A DNA stretch of 59,974 bases from UBA5976 sp037137575 (GTDB lineage: Bacteria; Actinomycetota; Actinomycetes; S36-B12; UBA5976): NCBI GenBank assembly GCA_037137575.1, contig JBAXKB010000005.1, positions 1 to 59,974 on the forward strand, given 5' to 3'. Made by a program: the position numbers and the translations under genes. The notes below the pieces were generated by a model, which was not told the origin of the DNA, ran no database searches, and was given only the letters and a program-made list of their open reading frames with translations. Of the stretch, positions 15,588 through 24,073 are shown one piece after another; the first letter of the stretch is position 1; the number at the start of each line of letters is the position of its first letter.

Positions 15588-17069
15588 ATGACAAGTTTCA
15601 TTGATCGTGTTGTCTTGCATGTGCGTGGTGGCAATGGCGGCAACGGTTGCGCCTCCGTTCATCGTGAGAAGTTCAAGCCACTCGGCGGCCCAGATGGTGG
15701 AAATGGCGGCAAAGGCGGCGATGTCACACTAGTTGTTGATACTTCTGTTACAACTTTGCTGGAATACCATCGCAGTCCACACCGCGCAGGTGGCAATGGT
15801 AAGCCAGGTCAGGGTGACCATAAAAATGGCAGCAATGGGCTGGCGTTAACCCTTTTGGTTCCCGAGGGAACCGTAGTGAGCCTCAGCGATGGCACAGTTA
15901 TTGCGGACTTAATCGGCGAAGGCACCGAGTTTGTAATCGCACCTGGTGGTCGAGGTGGTTTAGGTAACGCTGCCTTGGCATCTACTAGACGTAAAGCGCC
16001 AGGCTTTGCACTTTACGGTGAACCTGGCATCGAACGAGATGTAGTTCTGGAACTAAAAACCGTGGCCGACATCGGTTTGGTTGGATTTCCAAGTGCCGGA
16101 AAGTCTTCGCTGATCGCAGCGATGTCGGCAGCTCGGCCCAAAATCGCAGATTATCCATTCACCACTCTTGAGCCACATCTAGGCGTGGTGCAAGCCGGTG
16201 ATACCACATTTACTATGGCGGATGTTCCGGGTCTGATTCCAGGTGCCAGCCAAGGTAAAGGTTTGGGCTTGGAATTCTTACGGCACATCGAACGCTGCGC
16301 CGCCCTTGTGCATGTTCTCGATTGTGCCACTTTGGAATCAAATCGTGATCCACTGCGTGACTTAGATGCTTTAGAAAGTGAACTTGAACAATACGGTGGG
16401 CTACAAGATCGTCCCCGCATCGTTGTGCTGAATAAAGTCGATTTACCAGAAGGTCGCGACTTAGCCGAAATAGTTTTGCCAGATTTGCATGCCCGCGATT
16501 ATCGGGTGTTCCTCATTTCTGCTGTTAGCCATGAAGGGCTTCGCGAATTAGGTTTTGCGATGGCGCAAATTGTTCGTGACGCTCGTGCTGCTGCTGTGGT
16601 TGAAGCTTCGGCTCGTCCCCGAGTACTTGTGCGACCAAAGTCGGTTGATGATTCAGGCTTTACCGTTTCAGTTGAACGCAATGGTGAAGATGTTTTGTAC
16701 CGAATTATTGGTGAGCGGATCGAGCGATGGGTACGTCAAACAGATTTTGCTAATGATGAAGCGGTTGGATATTTAGCTGATCGGATGGCTCGTGCGGGAG
16801 TAGAACTTGCACTTGCTAAGAACGGAGCCGTCAACGGCAGCGAAGTTGTTATCGGCGCCGGTCCATCTGCAGTTATTTTTGACTGGCAGCCGACAGTTTC
16901 CGACTTACATCAGGGCCCTCGTGGTACTGACGAGCGTCTTGTCGACATGAGTCGCCCGAATGCTACGCAACGCCTAGAAGAACACCGCCGCCGTCAGTAT
17001 GGCGAAGCATATGCTGGCGGGGAGGAAGAAACCCCAGAAGTTCAAGGAAGCGAAGAAACTGATGCGTAA
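15588..17069 (+). CDS. obg: Obg/CgtA family GTPase
   Basis: GTPase involved in late 50S subunit assembly and stress control. Three domains are visible: a Gly-rich Obg fold (about 1-158, with GGNGGNGC and GGPDGGNGGKGGD), a G domain with G1 GFPSAGKSS, G3 DVPGLIPGASQGKGLG and G4 NKVD, and the C-terminal OCT domain (about 345-425). An acidic tail follows. Length is 493 residues. ATG 15588 is chosen because AGGAGG at 15577-15582 is ideally spaced; the GTG at 15582 overlaps that site. The last 8 bases overlap proB, as in many actinobacteria. Confidence 0.96.
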   Translation: MTSFIDRVVLHVRGGNGGNGCASVHREKFKPLGGPDGGNGGKGGDVTLVVDTSVTTLLEYHRSPHRAGGNGKPGQGDHKNGSNGLALTLLVPEGTVVSLSDGTVIADLIGEGTEFVIAPGGRGGLGNAALASTRRKAPGFALYGEPGIERDVVLELKTVADIGLVGFPSAGKSSLIAAMSAARPKIADYPFTTLEPHLGVVQAGDTTFTMADVPGLIPGASQGKGLGLEFLRHIERCAALVHVLDCATLESNRDPLRDLDALESELEQYGGLQDRPRIVVLNKVDLPEGRDLAEIVLPDLHARDYRVFLISAVSHEGLRELGFAMAQIVRDARAAAVVEASARPRVLVRPKSVDDSGFTVSVERNGEDVLYRIIGERIERWVRQTDFANDEAVGYLADRMARAGVELALAKNGAVNGSEVVIGAGPSAVIFDWQPTVSDLHQGPRGTDERLVDMSRPNATQRLEEHRRRQYGEAYAGGEEETPEVQGSEETDA

Positions 17070-18186
17070 TGACATTAAGAGTGCCAAGCGGATCGTCGTT
17101 AAAGTTGGCTCATCCTCACTAACCACTCGCCAGGGTGGATTGGATGAAGTGCGACTTAATGAACTGGTTCAAGTAATTGCTTCGCGAATACAATCTGGTG
17201 TTGAAATCGTGTTGGTTTCAAGTGGCGCGATTGCTGCCGGATTGGCCCCGTTAGGTCTGCAATCTCGTCCGGCGGATTTAGCAACGCAGCAAGCTGCCGC
17301 AAGTGTCGGACAGTCGCTGCTAGTAGCCCAATACTCATCTGCATTTTCAGAACACAAAATCACTGTGGGTCAGGTGCTATTAACTGCCTCCGATGTGATT
17401 CGCCGCGCGCAGTACCGAAATGCACAACGTGCTTTGCTGCGCTTACTTGAACTTGGTGTGCTTCCTATCGTTAATGAGAACGACACTGTTGCCACTGACG
17501 AAATCCGATTTGGTGATAATGATCGACTAGCGGCGCTAGTTGCACATGTCGTGCAGGCAGATGCCCTGTTTTTATTCTCTGATGTAGATGGACTTTATGA
17601 CGATGTGCCATCGAATGAGAATGCGAAAATAATCGACCGAGTGCAAGATTTTGCTGACATTGCCGGGGTAACAATCGGCGGCACTGGAGCAGCGGGTGTT
17701 GGTTTAGGTGGCATGGCTACCAAAGTCAATGCAGCGCAGATTGCCACTGCTGCTGGAATCCCAGTCGTGCTTACAGCAACAGCAAATGCCGAGCAGGCGC
17801 TAGCTGGCTCTGGCATTGGGACGTACTTTGCGCCGGCAACGCAGAGGTTATCGACCCGAGTTCTTTGGTTATTACATGCCACTACTTCGTTGGGATCATT
17901 AGTTCTAGATGCGGGGGCAGTAGATGCAGTGGTTAATCGCCGTATGTCACTGTTGCCAGCAGGTATTACCGCTATTGATGGAAACTTTGTTGCTGGCGAC
18001 GCTGTGGACTTGGTTGATGAGGCAGGTGCAATCTTGGCTCGGGGAATCGTTTCGTTTGATGCAACCGAACTGCCAGCACTCTTAGGGAAACGCACTGTCG
18101 ATATCTCCGTTGAATTTGGTGAAGGCTACGATCGCGAAGTAATACATCGCGACGACCTAGTTTTGATTGACCTTTCTGCCCAATAA
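17062..18186 (+). CDS. proB: Glutamate 5-kinase
   Basis: First step of proline synthesis: ATP-dependent phosphorylation of glutamate. The 374-residue protein has an amino-acid kinase domain (KRIVVKVGSSSLT near the N-terminus, LPIVNENDTVATDEIRFGDND in the middle, and the Gly-rich GGTGAAGVGLGGMATKV). A C-terminal PUA domain covers about 275-370. ATG 17062 is preferred: it overlaps the obg stop by 8 bases and has AAGGAAG about 12 bases upstream. The upstream in-frame ATG at 16999 would run far into obg. proA follows 14 bases later, giving a proB-proA pathway pair. Confidence 0.95.
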   Translation: MRNDIKSAKRIVVKVGSSSLTTRQGGLDEVRLNELVQVIASRIQSGVEIVLVSSGAIAAGLAPLGLQSRPADLATQQAAASVGQSLLVAQYSSAFSEHKITVGQVLLTASDVIRRAQYRNAQRALLRLLELGVLPIVNENDTVATDEIRFGDNDRLAALVAHVVQADALFLFSDVDGLYDDVPSNENAKIIDRVQDFADIAGVTIGGTGAAGVGLGGMATKVNAAQIATAAGIPVVLTATANAEQALAGSGIGTYFAPATQRLSTRVLWLLHATTSLGSLVLDAGAVDAVVNRRMSLLPAGITAIDGNFVAGDAVDLVDEAGAILARGIVSFDATELPALLGKRTVDISVEFGEGYDREVIHRDDLVLIDLSAQ

Positions 18187-18200
18187 GAGAGAATTGAATT

Positions 18201-19472
18201 ATGACTGACGATCGCCCAGAGGTATTAGCCGCTGCATTGCGCGCAAAAAACGCCGCTTCCGTATTACGTAATGTATCTACGGCTGCCAAAGACTCAGCAT
18301 TAATTGCGATGGCCAATGCGCTAGTACTTCATACCGATGTAATCGTTGCCGCAAATAGTAAAGATGTTGAAGTTGCTCGCACAAATGGCACCGACGAAGC
18401 AATCATTGATCGATTGACCCTTAACCGCGAGCGAATTGAAGCAGTGGCGCAGGGGCTTCGCGATGTAGCAACTCTTCCAGATCCTGTGGGTGAAGTTGTT
18501 CGTGGATTCACACTGCCGAACGGCCTCGAGGTGCGCCAGCTGCGCGTACCAATGGGCGTTGTCGCCATGATTTATGAAGCCAGGCCAAATGTCACGGTCG
18601 ATGCGGCGGGTTTGGCGCTCAAGAGTGGCAACTGCGTACTACTGCGTGGGTCATCTTCGGCGCACAACACAAATGTTGAGTTAGTTGCAGTAATGCGAAG
18701 CGCACTAGAAACCGGGCCAGTTCCTGTTGATGCCATTCAATTGGCACCAGGAACAACCCATGAAGCAGCAAAGCATTTAATGACAGCGCGTGGGTTAGTC
18801 GATGTGGTAATCCCACGCGGTGGCGCTGGCTTAATCAAAAGCGTTGTCGAGCAGTCCACAGTGCCAGTAATTGAAACTGGTGTTGGTAACTGCCACGTCT
18901 ACATCGATGAATCTGCTGATATTGAAAAAGCTGTGCGCATCGCGGTTAATGCCAAAACTCAGCGCACCACAGTGTGCAACACTGCCGAAACTTTATTGGT
19001 ACATGCTGCTATCGCCCCACAATTACTTCCTGTGCTACTTGCAGCATTCAAGGAAAAAGGGGTAACGATTCACGGCGACCAAGCTTTTGGCGAGTATTCT
19101 TTGGCGGCTGGTATCAATTTTGAAAGTGCAACAGATAAAGATTGGGCCGATGAGTACTACAGCCTAGATATTGCAGCCGCAGTCGTGCCAGATATTGACG
19201 CTGCGATTGCGCATATTCGCAAGTGGTCTACCGGACACACCGAGGCGATAGTTTCTGAATCTCAGTCAGCAATTAGGCAGTTCACAAGTTCAGTTGATTC
19301 AGCTGCAGTGATGGTAAATGCCTCAACCCGATTCACTGATGGTGGCGAGTTTGGCTTTGGCGCCGAAATTGGCATCTCAACCCAGAAACTCCACGCGCGC
19401 GGGCCAATGGGATTGCAGGAATTAACAACGACTACCTACATCGTCACTGGCGATGGACATATCCGTACATAG
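18201..19472 (+). CDS. proA: Gamma-glutamyl phosphate reductase
   Basis: NADPH-dependent reduction of glutamyl-5-phosphate to the semialdehyde, the second step of proline synthesis. The 423-residue aldehyde-dehydrogenase-fold protein shows RVPMGVVAMIYEARPNVTVD, then the catalytic cysteine in TTVCNTAETLL and the C-terminal FGAEIGISTQKLHARGPMG, all ProA hallmarks. It starts 14 bases after proB with an AGAGAG ribosome site. The downstream 31-residue ORF has its own promoter, so proA probably ends this transcription unit, although no terminator is visible. Confidence 0.96.
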   Translation: MTDDRPEVLAAALRAKNAASVLRNVSTAAKDSALIAMANALVLHTDVIVAANSKDVEVARTNGTDEAIIDRLTLNRERIEAVAQGLRDVATLPDPVGEVVRGFTLPNGLEVRQLRVPMGVVAMIYEARPNVTVDAAGLALKSGNCVLLRGSSSAHNTNVELVAVMRSALETGPVPVDAIQLAPGTTHEAAKHLMTARGLVDVVIPRGGAGLIKSVVEQSTVPVIETGVGNCHVYIDESADIEKAVRIAVNAKTQRTTVCNTAETLLVHAAIAPQLLPVLLAAFKEKGVTIHGDQAFGEYSLAAGINFESATDKDWADEYYSLDIAAAVVPDIDAAIAHIRKWSTGHTEAIVSESQSAIRQFTSSVDSAAVMVNASTRFTDGGEFGFGAEIGISTQKLHARGPMGLQELTTTTYIVTGDGHIRT

Positions 19473-19481
19473 CAAGAGAAG

Positions 19482-19487
19482 TAGACT
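19482..19487 (+). promoter_or_regulatory. -10 box of a leaderless promoter for the small ORF-nadD operon
   Basis: TAGACT sits at exactly -12 to -7 relative to ATG 19494. This identifies the likely transcription start of the small ORF, nadD, LCP-like, rsfS and phosphatase operon. No good -35 box is seen; TGGACA at 19454-19459 is spaced too far away. Confidence 0.55.
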
Positions 19488-19493
19488 GAAACT

Positions 19494-19589
19494 ATGAGTA
19501 GTTTTCCTTGGTGGGGTTTCGGCTTAGTCGGCTTTGGGATTTTGACCTTAGCCCTTTATGTCGTCACTCGTTTTAATCCAGATCGTTAA
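19494..19589 (+). CDS. Small 31-residue membrane protein (hypothetical)
   Basis: An ORF of 31 codons between proA and nadD. The sequence starts MSSFPWWGFG, continues as a single hydrophobic helix (about residues 7-25, LVGFGILTLALYVV) and ends in the polar TRFNPDR. It is predicted to be a single-pass membrane microprotein. Three things support it as real: a TAGACT -10 box sits exactly 6 bases upstream of its ATG, nadD starts only 3 bases after its stop, and the composition is membrane-like rather than random. Small unannotated ORFs of this type are easily missed in actinobacterial genomes. Function is unknown; it may also serve as a translational leader for nadD. Confidence 0.65.
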   Translation: MSSFPWWGFGLVGFGILTLALYVVTRFNPDR

Positions 19590-19592
19590 GCT

Positions 19593-20174
19593 GTGGCCCG
19601 AATTGGCGTGATGGGTGGCACCTTCGATCCCATCCATATCGGTCACCTAATCGCTGCAAGCGAAGTCCACACCAGCTTGCAGTTAGATCAGGTGCTGTTC
19701 GTTCCGGCTGGTGAGCCATGGCAAAAAGTGAGTCAGGATGTCAGCCCAGCACACTCGCGCTTCGAGATGACAAAATTGGCCATTGCCGATGACGACAGAT
19801 TCGAAATTAGCGACATTGAAATAACTCGAGATGGACCGTCGTACGCCATCGATACTTTTTTCCAATTAAAAGTGCAACAACCAGACGATGAGTTTCAGTG
19901 GATTGTCGGCGCAGATGTACTTGAGCGAATTACCACCTGGCATCGCTGGGAAGAGTTTGTCGCACTTGTCCCAATTGTTGCCGTGAACCGACTTGGGATT
20001 GAAATAGCGGAATTGCCCTTTAAGTACACAGAAGTTCAAATGCCCGAAGTACGAATTTCGGCAACTGCCCTGCGCAAACGATATGCAGATGGTGACTCGA
20101 GCAAATACTTAGTACCAGAGCGTGTTGATAATTACATAAAAGAGCAATCGCTGTATCACCAAGTACAGGGATAA
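19593..20174 (+). CDS. nadD: Nicotinate-nucleotide adenylyltransferase
   Basis: Adenylyl transfer to nicotinate mononucleotide in NAD synthesis. The 193-residue protein has the nucleotidyltransferase motif GGTFDPIHIGHLIAA near the N-terminus and ending motif VRISATALRKRYADG (ISxTxxR). The GTG start at 19593 is 3 bases after the small ORF, so it is probably reached by translational coupling. The LCP-like gene follows after 4 bases. The nadD-LCP-rsfS-phosphatase order is standard for actinobacteria. Confidence 0.95.
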   Translation: MARIGVMGGTFDPIHIGHLIAASEVHTSLQLDQVLFVPAGEPWQKVSQDVSPAHSRFEMTKLAIADDDRFEISDIEITRDGPSYAIDTFFQLKVQQPDDEFQWIVGADVLERITTWHRWEEFVALVPIVAVNRLGIEIAELPFKYTEVQMPEVRISATALRKRYADGDSSKYLVPERVDNYIKEQSLYHQVQG

Positions 20175-20178
20175 CTTG

Positions 20179-21369
20179 ATGCACAGGATTCCAAACTTTT
20201 TAAAGTGGCTAGTGGGCTCGCTACTAGCTATTGCAATTTTGACTGGCTTGATGCTTTTGCAGAATCCAAAAGATTCTGTGGCAAAGGGCCGGCTTCCTGG
20301 TCCATTGAACGACATTTCCGCAACACCTGACCCTAATCAGGTTCACAATCTTCTGGTAGAAATTACTGATAGCAAACAGCAGTTTGTGGTTGGCGCTCTT
20401 TTGATGAATAACGCAAGCAAGTACTCAATAGCGGCCATCGATCCAAATGTTGCCGTAGATTTGCGTGAATTTGGGTTTAGAGATTTACGCAGTGCTAGTA
20501 ACCAAGTTTCAGCGGGCCAATTAGTTGAGGCACTAAATGTTTCAGCTGGGCTATCAATAGACGGAGTACTCAACTTAAGTGAAATTGGACTTGGTGCATT
20601 GTTAGACAGCATCGGGGGAGTAACCGTAAACCTTCCCGCCAAACTGCGATTCCCAACAGCAGAATCCGACAAAGTCCTAATTTTGCCTGCTGGTAAAACT
20701 CACCTAGCCGGTGCTACGGCAGCGGCATATGCGATTTATCGCCAGCCCGGCGAGTCGGCTGCCGAACAGAGTGTGCGGTTTCATCCAGTCCTGAGCAAAG
20801 TGCTAGATGCATTGCCAGCAGACCCACAAAAACTGAATTCGCAATTGATGTCACTTGGGCAAGCAGGCAGCAGTAACTTGTCCCATTTAGATGTTGCCAA
20901 CTTCTTGGCTAAATCACGAGGTGGTTGGACTTCGGCAAGTTACTTATCGCTTACTACATCACCTTCCCAGTTGGCTACCGATGTTAAAGACAAATGGCTT
21001 TGGCTAAATACTGGATCCATTTTGAGCACTTTCATCGCTGATCAGTCAGATGCCCTTTGGAGCGCCAAAGGTGAGCAATATCGGGTTTCAATTTCGAGCC
21101 ACTCACCCGAAGATCGACTTGTAGCTCGCGAACTTTTAAGCCGAGGGACGCTCTATTTTGTAGATGGCGGAGGTGCTGCCCCATCGCTGCATTCGCATCT
21201 AATAATCACCGATGCGGTGCCAGCAGAGGTTGCGCAGCAGTTGGCGGCCAAACTTTCGTTGCCAGAACTTGATACTGTCGTAGTATCACAAATATCTACG
21301 GGCACAGACATGCAACTAGATTTGGGTAAAGATTTCACAAACATCCAGCAGAAGGGGAGCAGTCAGTGA
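20179..21369 (+). CDS. LCP (LytR-CpsA-Psr)-like membrane-anchored protein, divergent
   Basis: A 396-residue protein with one N-terminal membrane helix (about 9-26) and a large extracytoplasmic part. LCP-like features include the IGGVTVNLP motif preceded by a repeat-like VLNLSEIGLGALLDS, and a later AAAYAIYRQ segment. The C-terminal region (about 300-375) looks like a LytR_C domain. LCP enzymes attach polymers to peptidoglycan from lipid carriers. Canonical residues are missing: IPRD is replaced by IDPNVAVD, and the usual Arg-x-Arg...Asp-x-x-Arg is replaced by YRQPGESAAEQSVRF. Catalysis is therefore doubtful. Its position between nadD and rsfS matches LCP genes elsewhere. ATG 20179 is preferred to TTG 20176. 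Confidence 0.7.
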   Translation: MHRIPNFLKWLVGSLLAIAILTGLMLLQNPKDSVAKGRLPGPLNDISATPDPNQVHNLLVEITDSKQQFVVGALLMNNASKYSIAAIDPNVAVDLREFGFRDLRSASNQVSAGQLVEALNVSAGLSIDGVLNLSEIGLGALLDSIGGVTVNLPAKLRFPTAESDKVLILPAGKTHLAGATAAAYAIYRQPGESAAEQSVRFHPVLSKVLDALPADPQKLNSQLMSLGQAGSSNLSHLDVANFLAKSRGGWTSASYLSLTTSPSQLATDVKDKWLWLNTGSILSTFIADQSDALWSAKGEQYRVSISSHSPEDRLVARELLSRGTLYFVDGGGAAPSLHSHLIITDAVPAEVAQQLAAKLSLPELDTVVVSQISTGTDMQLDLGKDFTNIQQKGSSQ

Positions 21370-21725
21370 CCGCTACCGAACATTCATTAGCAATTGCCAA
21401 AGTTGCGGCCCAAGCTGCCTTTGATAAGCAGGCAACAGAAATCACACTGTTGGACGTGAGCGATCACCTAGTAATCACTGATCTGTTCTTAATTTGTACT
21501 GCGCAGAACGAGCGCCAAGTCGGCGCAATCGTTGATGCAATCGAAGAAGTGCTCGATGCCCAAGGGGTAGAGCCAATCAGACGCGAAGGTCAGCGCGGGG
21601 GCCGATGGGTGCTTCTCGATTACTTTGAAATGGTTGTGCATATTCAGCAAGCTGAAGAGCGTTCACTTTATGACTTAGAGCGACTTTGGCGCGACTGCCC
21701 ACACATTGCCCTGGAATTGATTTAG
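21366..21725 (+). CDS. rsfS: Ribosome silencing factor RsfS
   Basis: Binds L14 and blocks subunit joining during starvation. The 119-residue protein has the family core: DVSDHLVITDLFLICTA, RQVGAIVDAIEE, and GGRWVLLDYFEMVVHIQ. The GTG start overlaps the upstream stop codon as GTGA, implying tight translational coupling. The phosphatase gene begins 2 bases after its stop. It belongs to the nadD operon, as in most bacteria. Confidence 0.95.
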   Translation: MTATEHSLAIAKVAAQAAFDKQATEITLLDVSDHLVITDLFLICTAQNERQVGAIVDAIEEVLDAQGVEPIRREGQRGGRWVLLDYFEMVVHIQQAEERSLYDLERLWRDCPHIALELI

Positions 21726-21727
21726 CC

Positions 21728-22387
21728 ATGACAGCGCGCACCTTGGTTCTGTGGCGACACGGGCGAACCTCGTGGAACCTAGAAAATCGTTTCCAAGGAC
21801 AAGAGGATGTACCGCTTGATGAAGTCGGTTTAGACCAAGCTCGTCGCGCAGCCCAAACTTTGGTGGCATTGCAGCCAACACACATAATCTCAAGTGATTT
21901 AACGCGAGCATTAGACACTGCTCGTGCTTTGGCTAGTCTGACGGGCATTGAAGTTGAAACCGATGAAGACCTTCGGGAAACTTTTGCCGGCGATTGGCAA
22001 GGCCTAACTAAAACCGAATTGACGCAGCGTTATGCCGATGACTACGCCGCGTGGGGTGGCGACTCCAATGTGCGCCCTGGTGGTGGCGAAACGCGCCTTG
22101 AAGTGGCCGAGCGGGTCATGCGGGCAATCTCACACGGATTAGAGCGTGTACCTGAAGGTGGCACGTTAGTTGTGGCATCGCACGGTGGTTCGTTGCGTGC
22201 GGCCCTGGGTCGCCTCTTAGCGCTAGAGCCATCACAATGGACTGCGCTTGGTGTGTTGGCAAATGCGCAATGGTCAGTATTACGCGAACTGGACGAAAAC
22301 ATCCCGCGCCCAGTCGGCTTGCATTGGCGTCTAGCCGAATACAACGCTGGATCATTGCCCGAGCCGGTCATGGGCGATGACCGCTAG
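21728..22387 (+). CDS. Histidine phosphatase family protein (phosphoglycerate-mutase-like)
   Basis: A 219-residue cytoplasmic phosphatase. The N-terminal LWRHGRTSWN carries the phospho-accepting His, and VVASHGGSLRAALGRLL carries the second catalytic His. In mycobacteria the gene at the same place after rsfS encodes glucosyl-3-phosphoglycerate phosphatase; whether this enzyme has that substrate cannot be read from the sequence. ATG 21728 follows the rsfS stop by 2 bases and is favoured over an in-frame ATG at 21686 inside rsfS. It is the last gene of the operon, before tRNA-Ala. Confidence 0.88.
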   Translation: MTARTLVLWRHGRTSWNLENRFQGQEDVPLDEVGLDQARRAAQTLVALQPTHIISSDLTRALDTARALASLTGIEVETDEDLRETFAGDWQGLTKTELTQRYADDYAAWGGDSNVRPGGGETRLEVAERVMRAISHGLERVPEGGTLVVASHGGSLRAALGRLLALEPSQWTALGVLANAQWSVLRELDENIPRPVGLHWRLAEYNAGSLPEPVMGDDR

Positions 22388-22415
22388 CAGTTCGCCTGTG
22401 CAAATACTTGTGCGG

Positions 22416-22421
22416 TAGCAT
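22416..22421 (+). promoter_or_regulatory. Probable -10 box of tRNA-Ala
   Basis: TAGCAT lies 10 bases before the mature tRNA 5' end, placing the start point 4 bases upstream of the tRNA. No good -35 box is recognised. Confidence 0.45.
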
Positions 22422-22431
22422 TAGGTTTTCT

Positions 22432-22508
<77 letters not shown>

Positions 22509-22517
22509 GGTAGTGAA

Positions 22518-22523
22518 TAGGAT
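22518..22523 (+). promoter_or_regulatory. -10 box of a leaderless mmsA promoter
   Basis: TAGGAT occupies exactly -12 to -7 relative to ATG 22530. There is no ribosome site upstream of that start codon. Only 22 bases separate tRNA-Ala from mmsA, so the promoter's upstream part would lie inside the tRNA gene. Confidence 0.55.
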
Positions 22524-22529
22524 TGATGT

Positions 22530-24029
22530 ATGAGCAATCGCATAACGCACTGGATCGATGGCAAGTTTTATGCAGGTCCAGCTGATCGAACAGGTCCAGT
22601 TTTTAATCCAGCAACCGGTGAACAAACCGGCACTGTTGATTTAGCCAGTACTGACGTAGTTGATACTGCTGTTGCTGTTGCTGTTGCTGCTGGTAAAACT
22701 TGGGCGCAGACTTCGTTAACTAAGCGCGTTGCAGTGATGTTTGAATTCCGTGAACTTTTGAACGCTCGCAAAGATGAAGTTATTGCTTTAATTACCGCTG
22801 AACATGGCAAGACTTTAGAAGACGCCAGCGGCGAACTATCTCGTGGACAAGAAGCTGTTGAGTTTGCCTGCGGCATCCCGCACTTGATGAAGGGCTCGTA
22901 TTCAGAGGGCGTTTCAACCGGTGTTGATGTTTATAGCATTCGCCAGCCACTTGGCGTTGTTGGCATCATTTCACCATTCAATTTCCCGGCAATGGTGCCA
23001 ATGTGGTTTTTCCCAATCGCCATTGCAACTGGCAATAGCGTAATTGTTAAGCCAAGTGAAAAAGATCCAAGTGTGGTTAATTACATTGCCGAACTTTGGA
23101 AAGAAGCGGGTCTGCCGGACGGTGTATTCAACGTTGTACATGGCGATAAAGAATCTGTTGATCGTCTGTTAACGCATCCAGATGTTAAGGCCATTAGTTT
23201 TGTTGGCTCAACGCCAATCGCAAAATACATTTACGAAACCGGTACCGCGCACGGCAAGCGGGTTCAGGCACTTGGTGGTGCCAAGAATCACATGGTGGTT
23301 TTACCTGATGCGGATCTTGATTTAGCAGCGGATAGCGCAGTTAACGCTGGCTTTGGCTCTGCCGGTGAGCGATGTATGGCAATCTCCGCATTAGTTGCTG
23401 TTGAGCCAGTAGCTGATGAACTTATCGCAAAGATCGCGCAGCGGGTTCGTACGCTGACGCTCGGTGCTGGCGTAACTAACTCAGACATGGGCCCACTGAT
23501 TAGTGCGGTTCATCGCGACAAAGTGCGTGGCTACATTGATGCTGGTGTTGAAGCAGGAGCAACTTTGGTTGTGGATGGGCGTAAACCTGAAATTTCTGAT
23601 GAAGCTCTGTCAGCTGGTTACTTCCTTGGTGCAACATTGTTCGACAATGTCACGCCAGAGATGAGCATCTACCAAGAAGAAATCTTCGGCCCAGTGCTGT
23701 GTGTTATCCGAGTTGAAACTTATGAAGAGGCACTCAAGTTGGTTAACGAGCATCCCTACGGAAATGGCACTGCAATTTTCACAAACGATGGTGGAGCCGC
23801 GCGCCGGTTCCAACATGAAGTGCAAGTGGGCATGGTTGGCATTAACGTACCAATCCCAGTACCGATGGCTTACTACTCATTCGGTGGTTGGAAAGCATCG
23901 TTGTTTGGTGACACCCATGCACATGGTGCAGAGGGCGTTCACTTCTTTACTCGCGGCAAAGTAGTAACGAGTCGTTGGTTAGATCCGAGTCATGGTGGCT
24001 TGAACTTAGGTTTCCCAACTAACGGCTAA
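22530..24029 (+). CDS. mmsA: CoA-acylating methylmalonate-semialdehyde dehydrogenase
   Basis: Oxidises methylmalonate or malonate semialdehyde to propionyl- or acetyl-CoA with NAD and CoA, in valine, inositol or beta-alanine catabolism. The 499-residue aldehyde-dehydrogenase fold has the cofactor region GVVGIISPFNFPAMVP and the catalytic Cys at about residue 282 in GSAGERCMAISALV. The GERCMA context, and the absence of the usual ALDH general-base glutamate motif, mark the MMSDH subfamily. No valine or inositol degradation genes are adjacent, so the pathway cannot be assigned. It appears to start a new transcription unit with a leaderless promoter; argF follows after 44 bases with its own ribosome site. 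Confidence 0.9.
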   Translation: MSNRITHWIDGKFYAGPADRTGPVFNPATGEQTGTVDLASTDVVDTAVAVAVAAGKTWAQTSLTKRVAVMFEFRELLNARKDEVIALITAEHGKTLEDASGELSRGQEAVEFACGIPHLMKGSYSEGVSTGVDVYSIRQPLGVVGIISPFNFPAMVPMWFFPIAIATGNSVIVKPSEKDPSVVNYIAELWKEAGLPDGVFNVVHGDKESVDRLLTHPDVKAISFVGSTPIAKYIYETGTAHGKRVQALGGAKNHMVVLPDADLDLAADSAVNAGFGSAGERCMAISALVAVEPVADELIAKIAQRVRTLTLGAGVTNSDMGPLISAVHRDKVRGYIDAGVEAGATLVVDGRKPEISDEALSAGYFLGATLFDNVTPEMSIYQEEIFGPVLCVIRVETYEEALKLVNEHPYGNGTAIFTNDGGAARRFQHEVQVGMVGINVPIPVPMAYYSFGGWKASLFGDTHAHGAEGVHFFTRGKVVTSRWLDPSHGGLNLGFPTNG

Positions 24030-24073
24030 TACTTGGGTAGGCTAGGTTTCTAGCAAACTTCCCCGGAGTGCAC

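Noticed and set aside
16999..17061. An extended proB start at ATG 16999
   Set aside because: It would overlap obg by over 70 bases, and the extra 21 residues (Lys-rich) match no ProB N-terminus; ATG 17062 fits the obg stop overlap.
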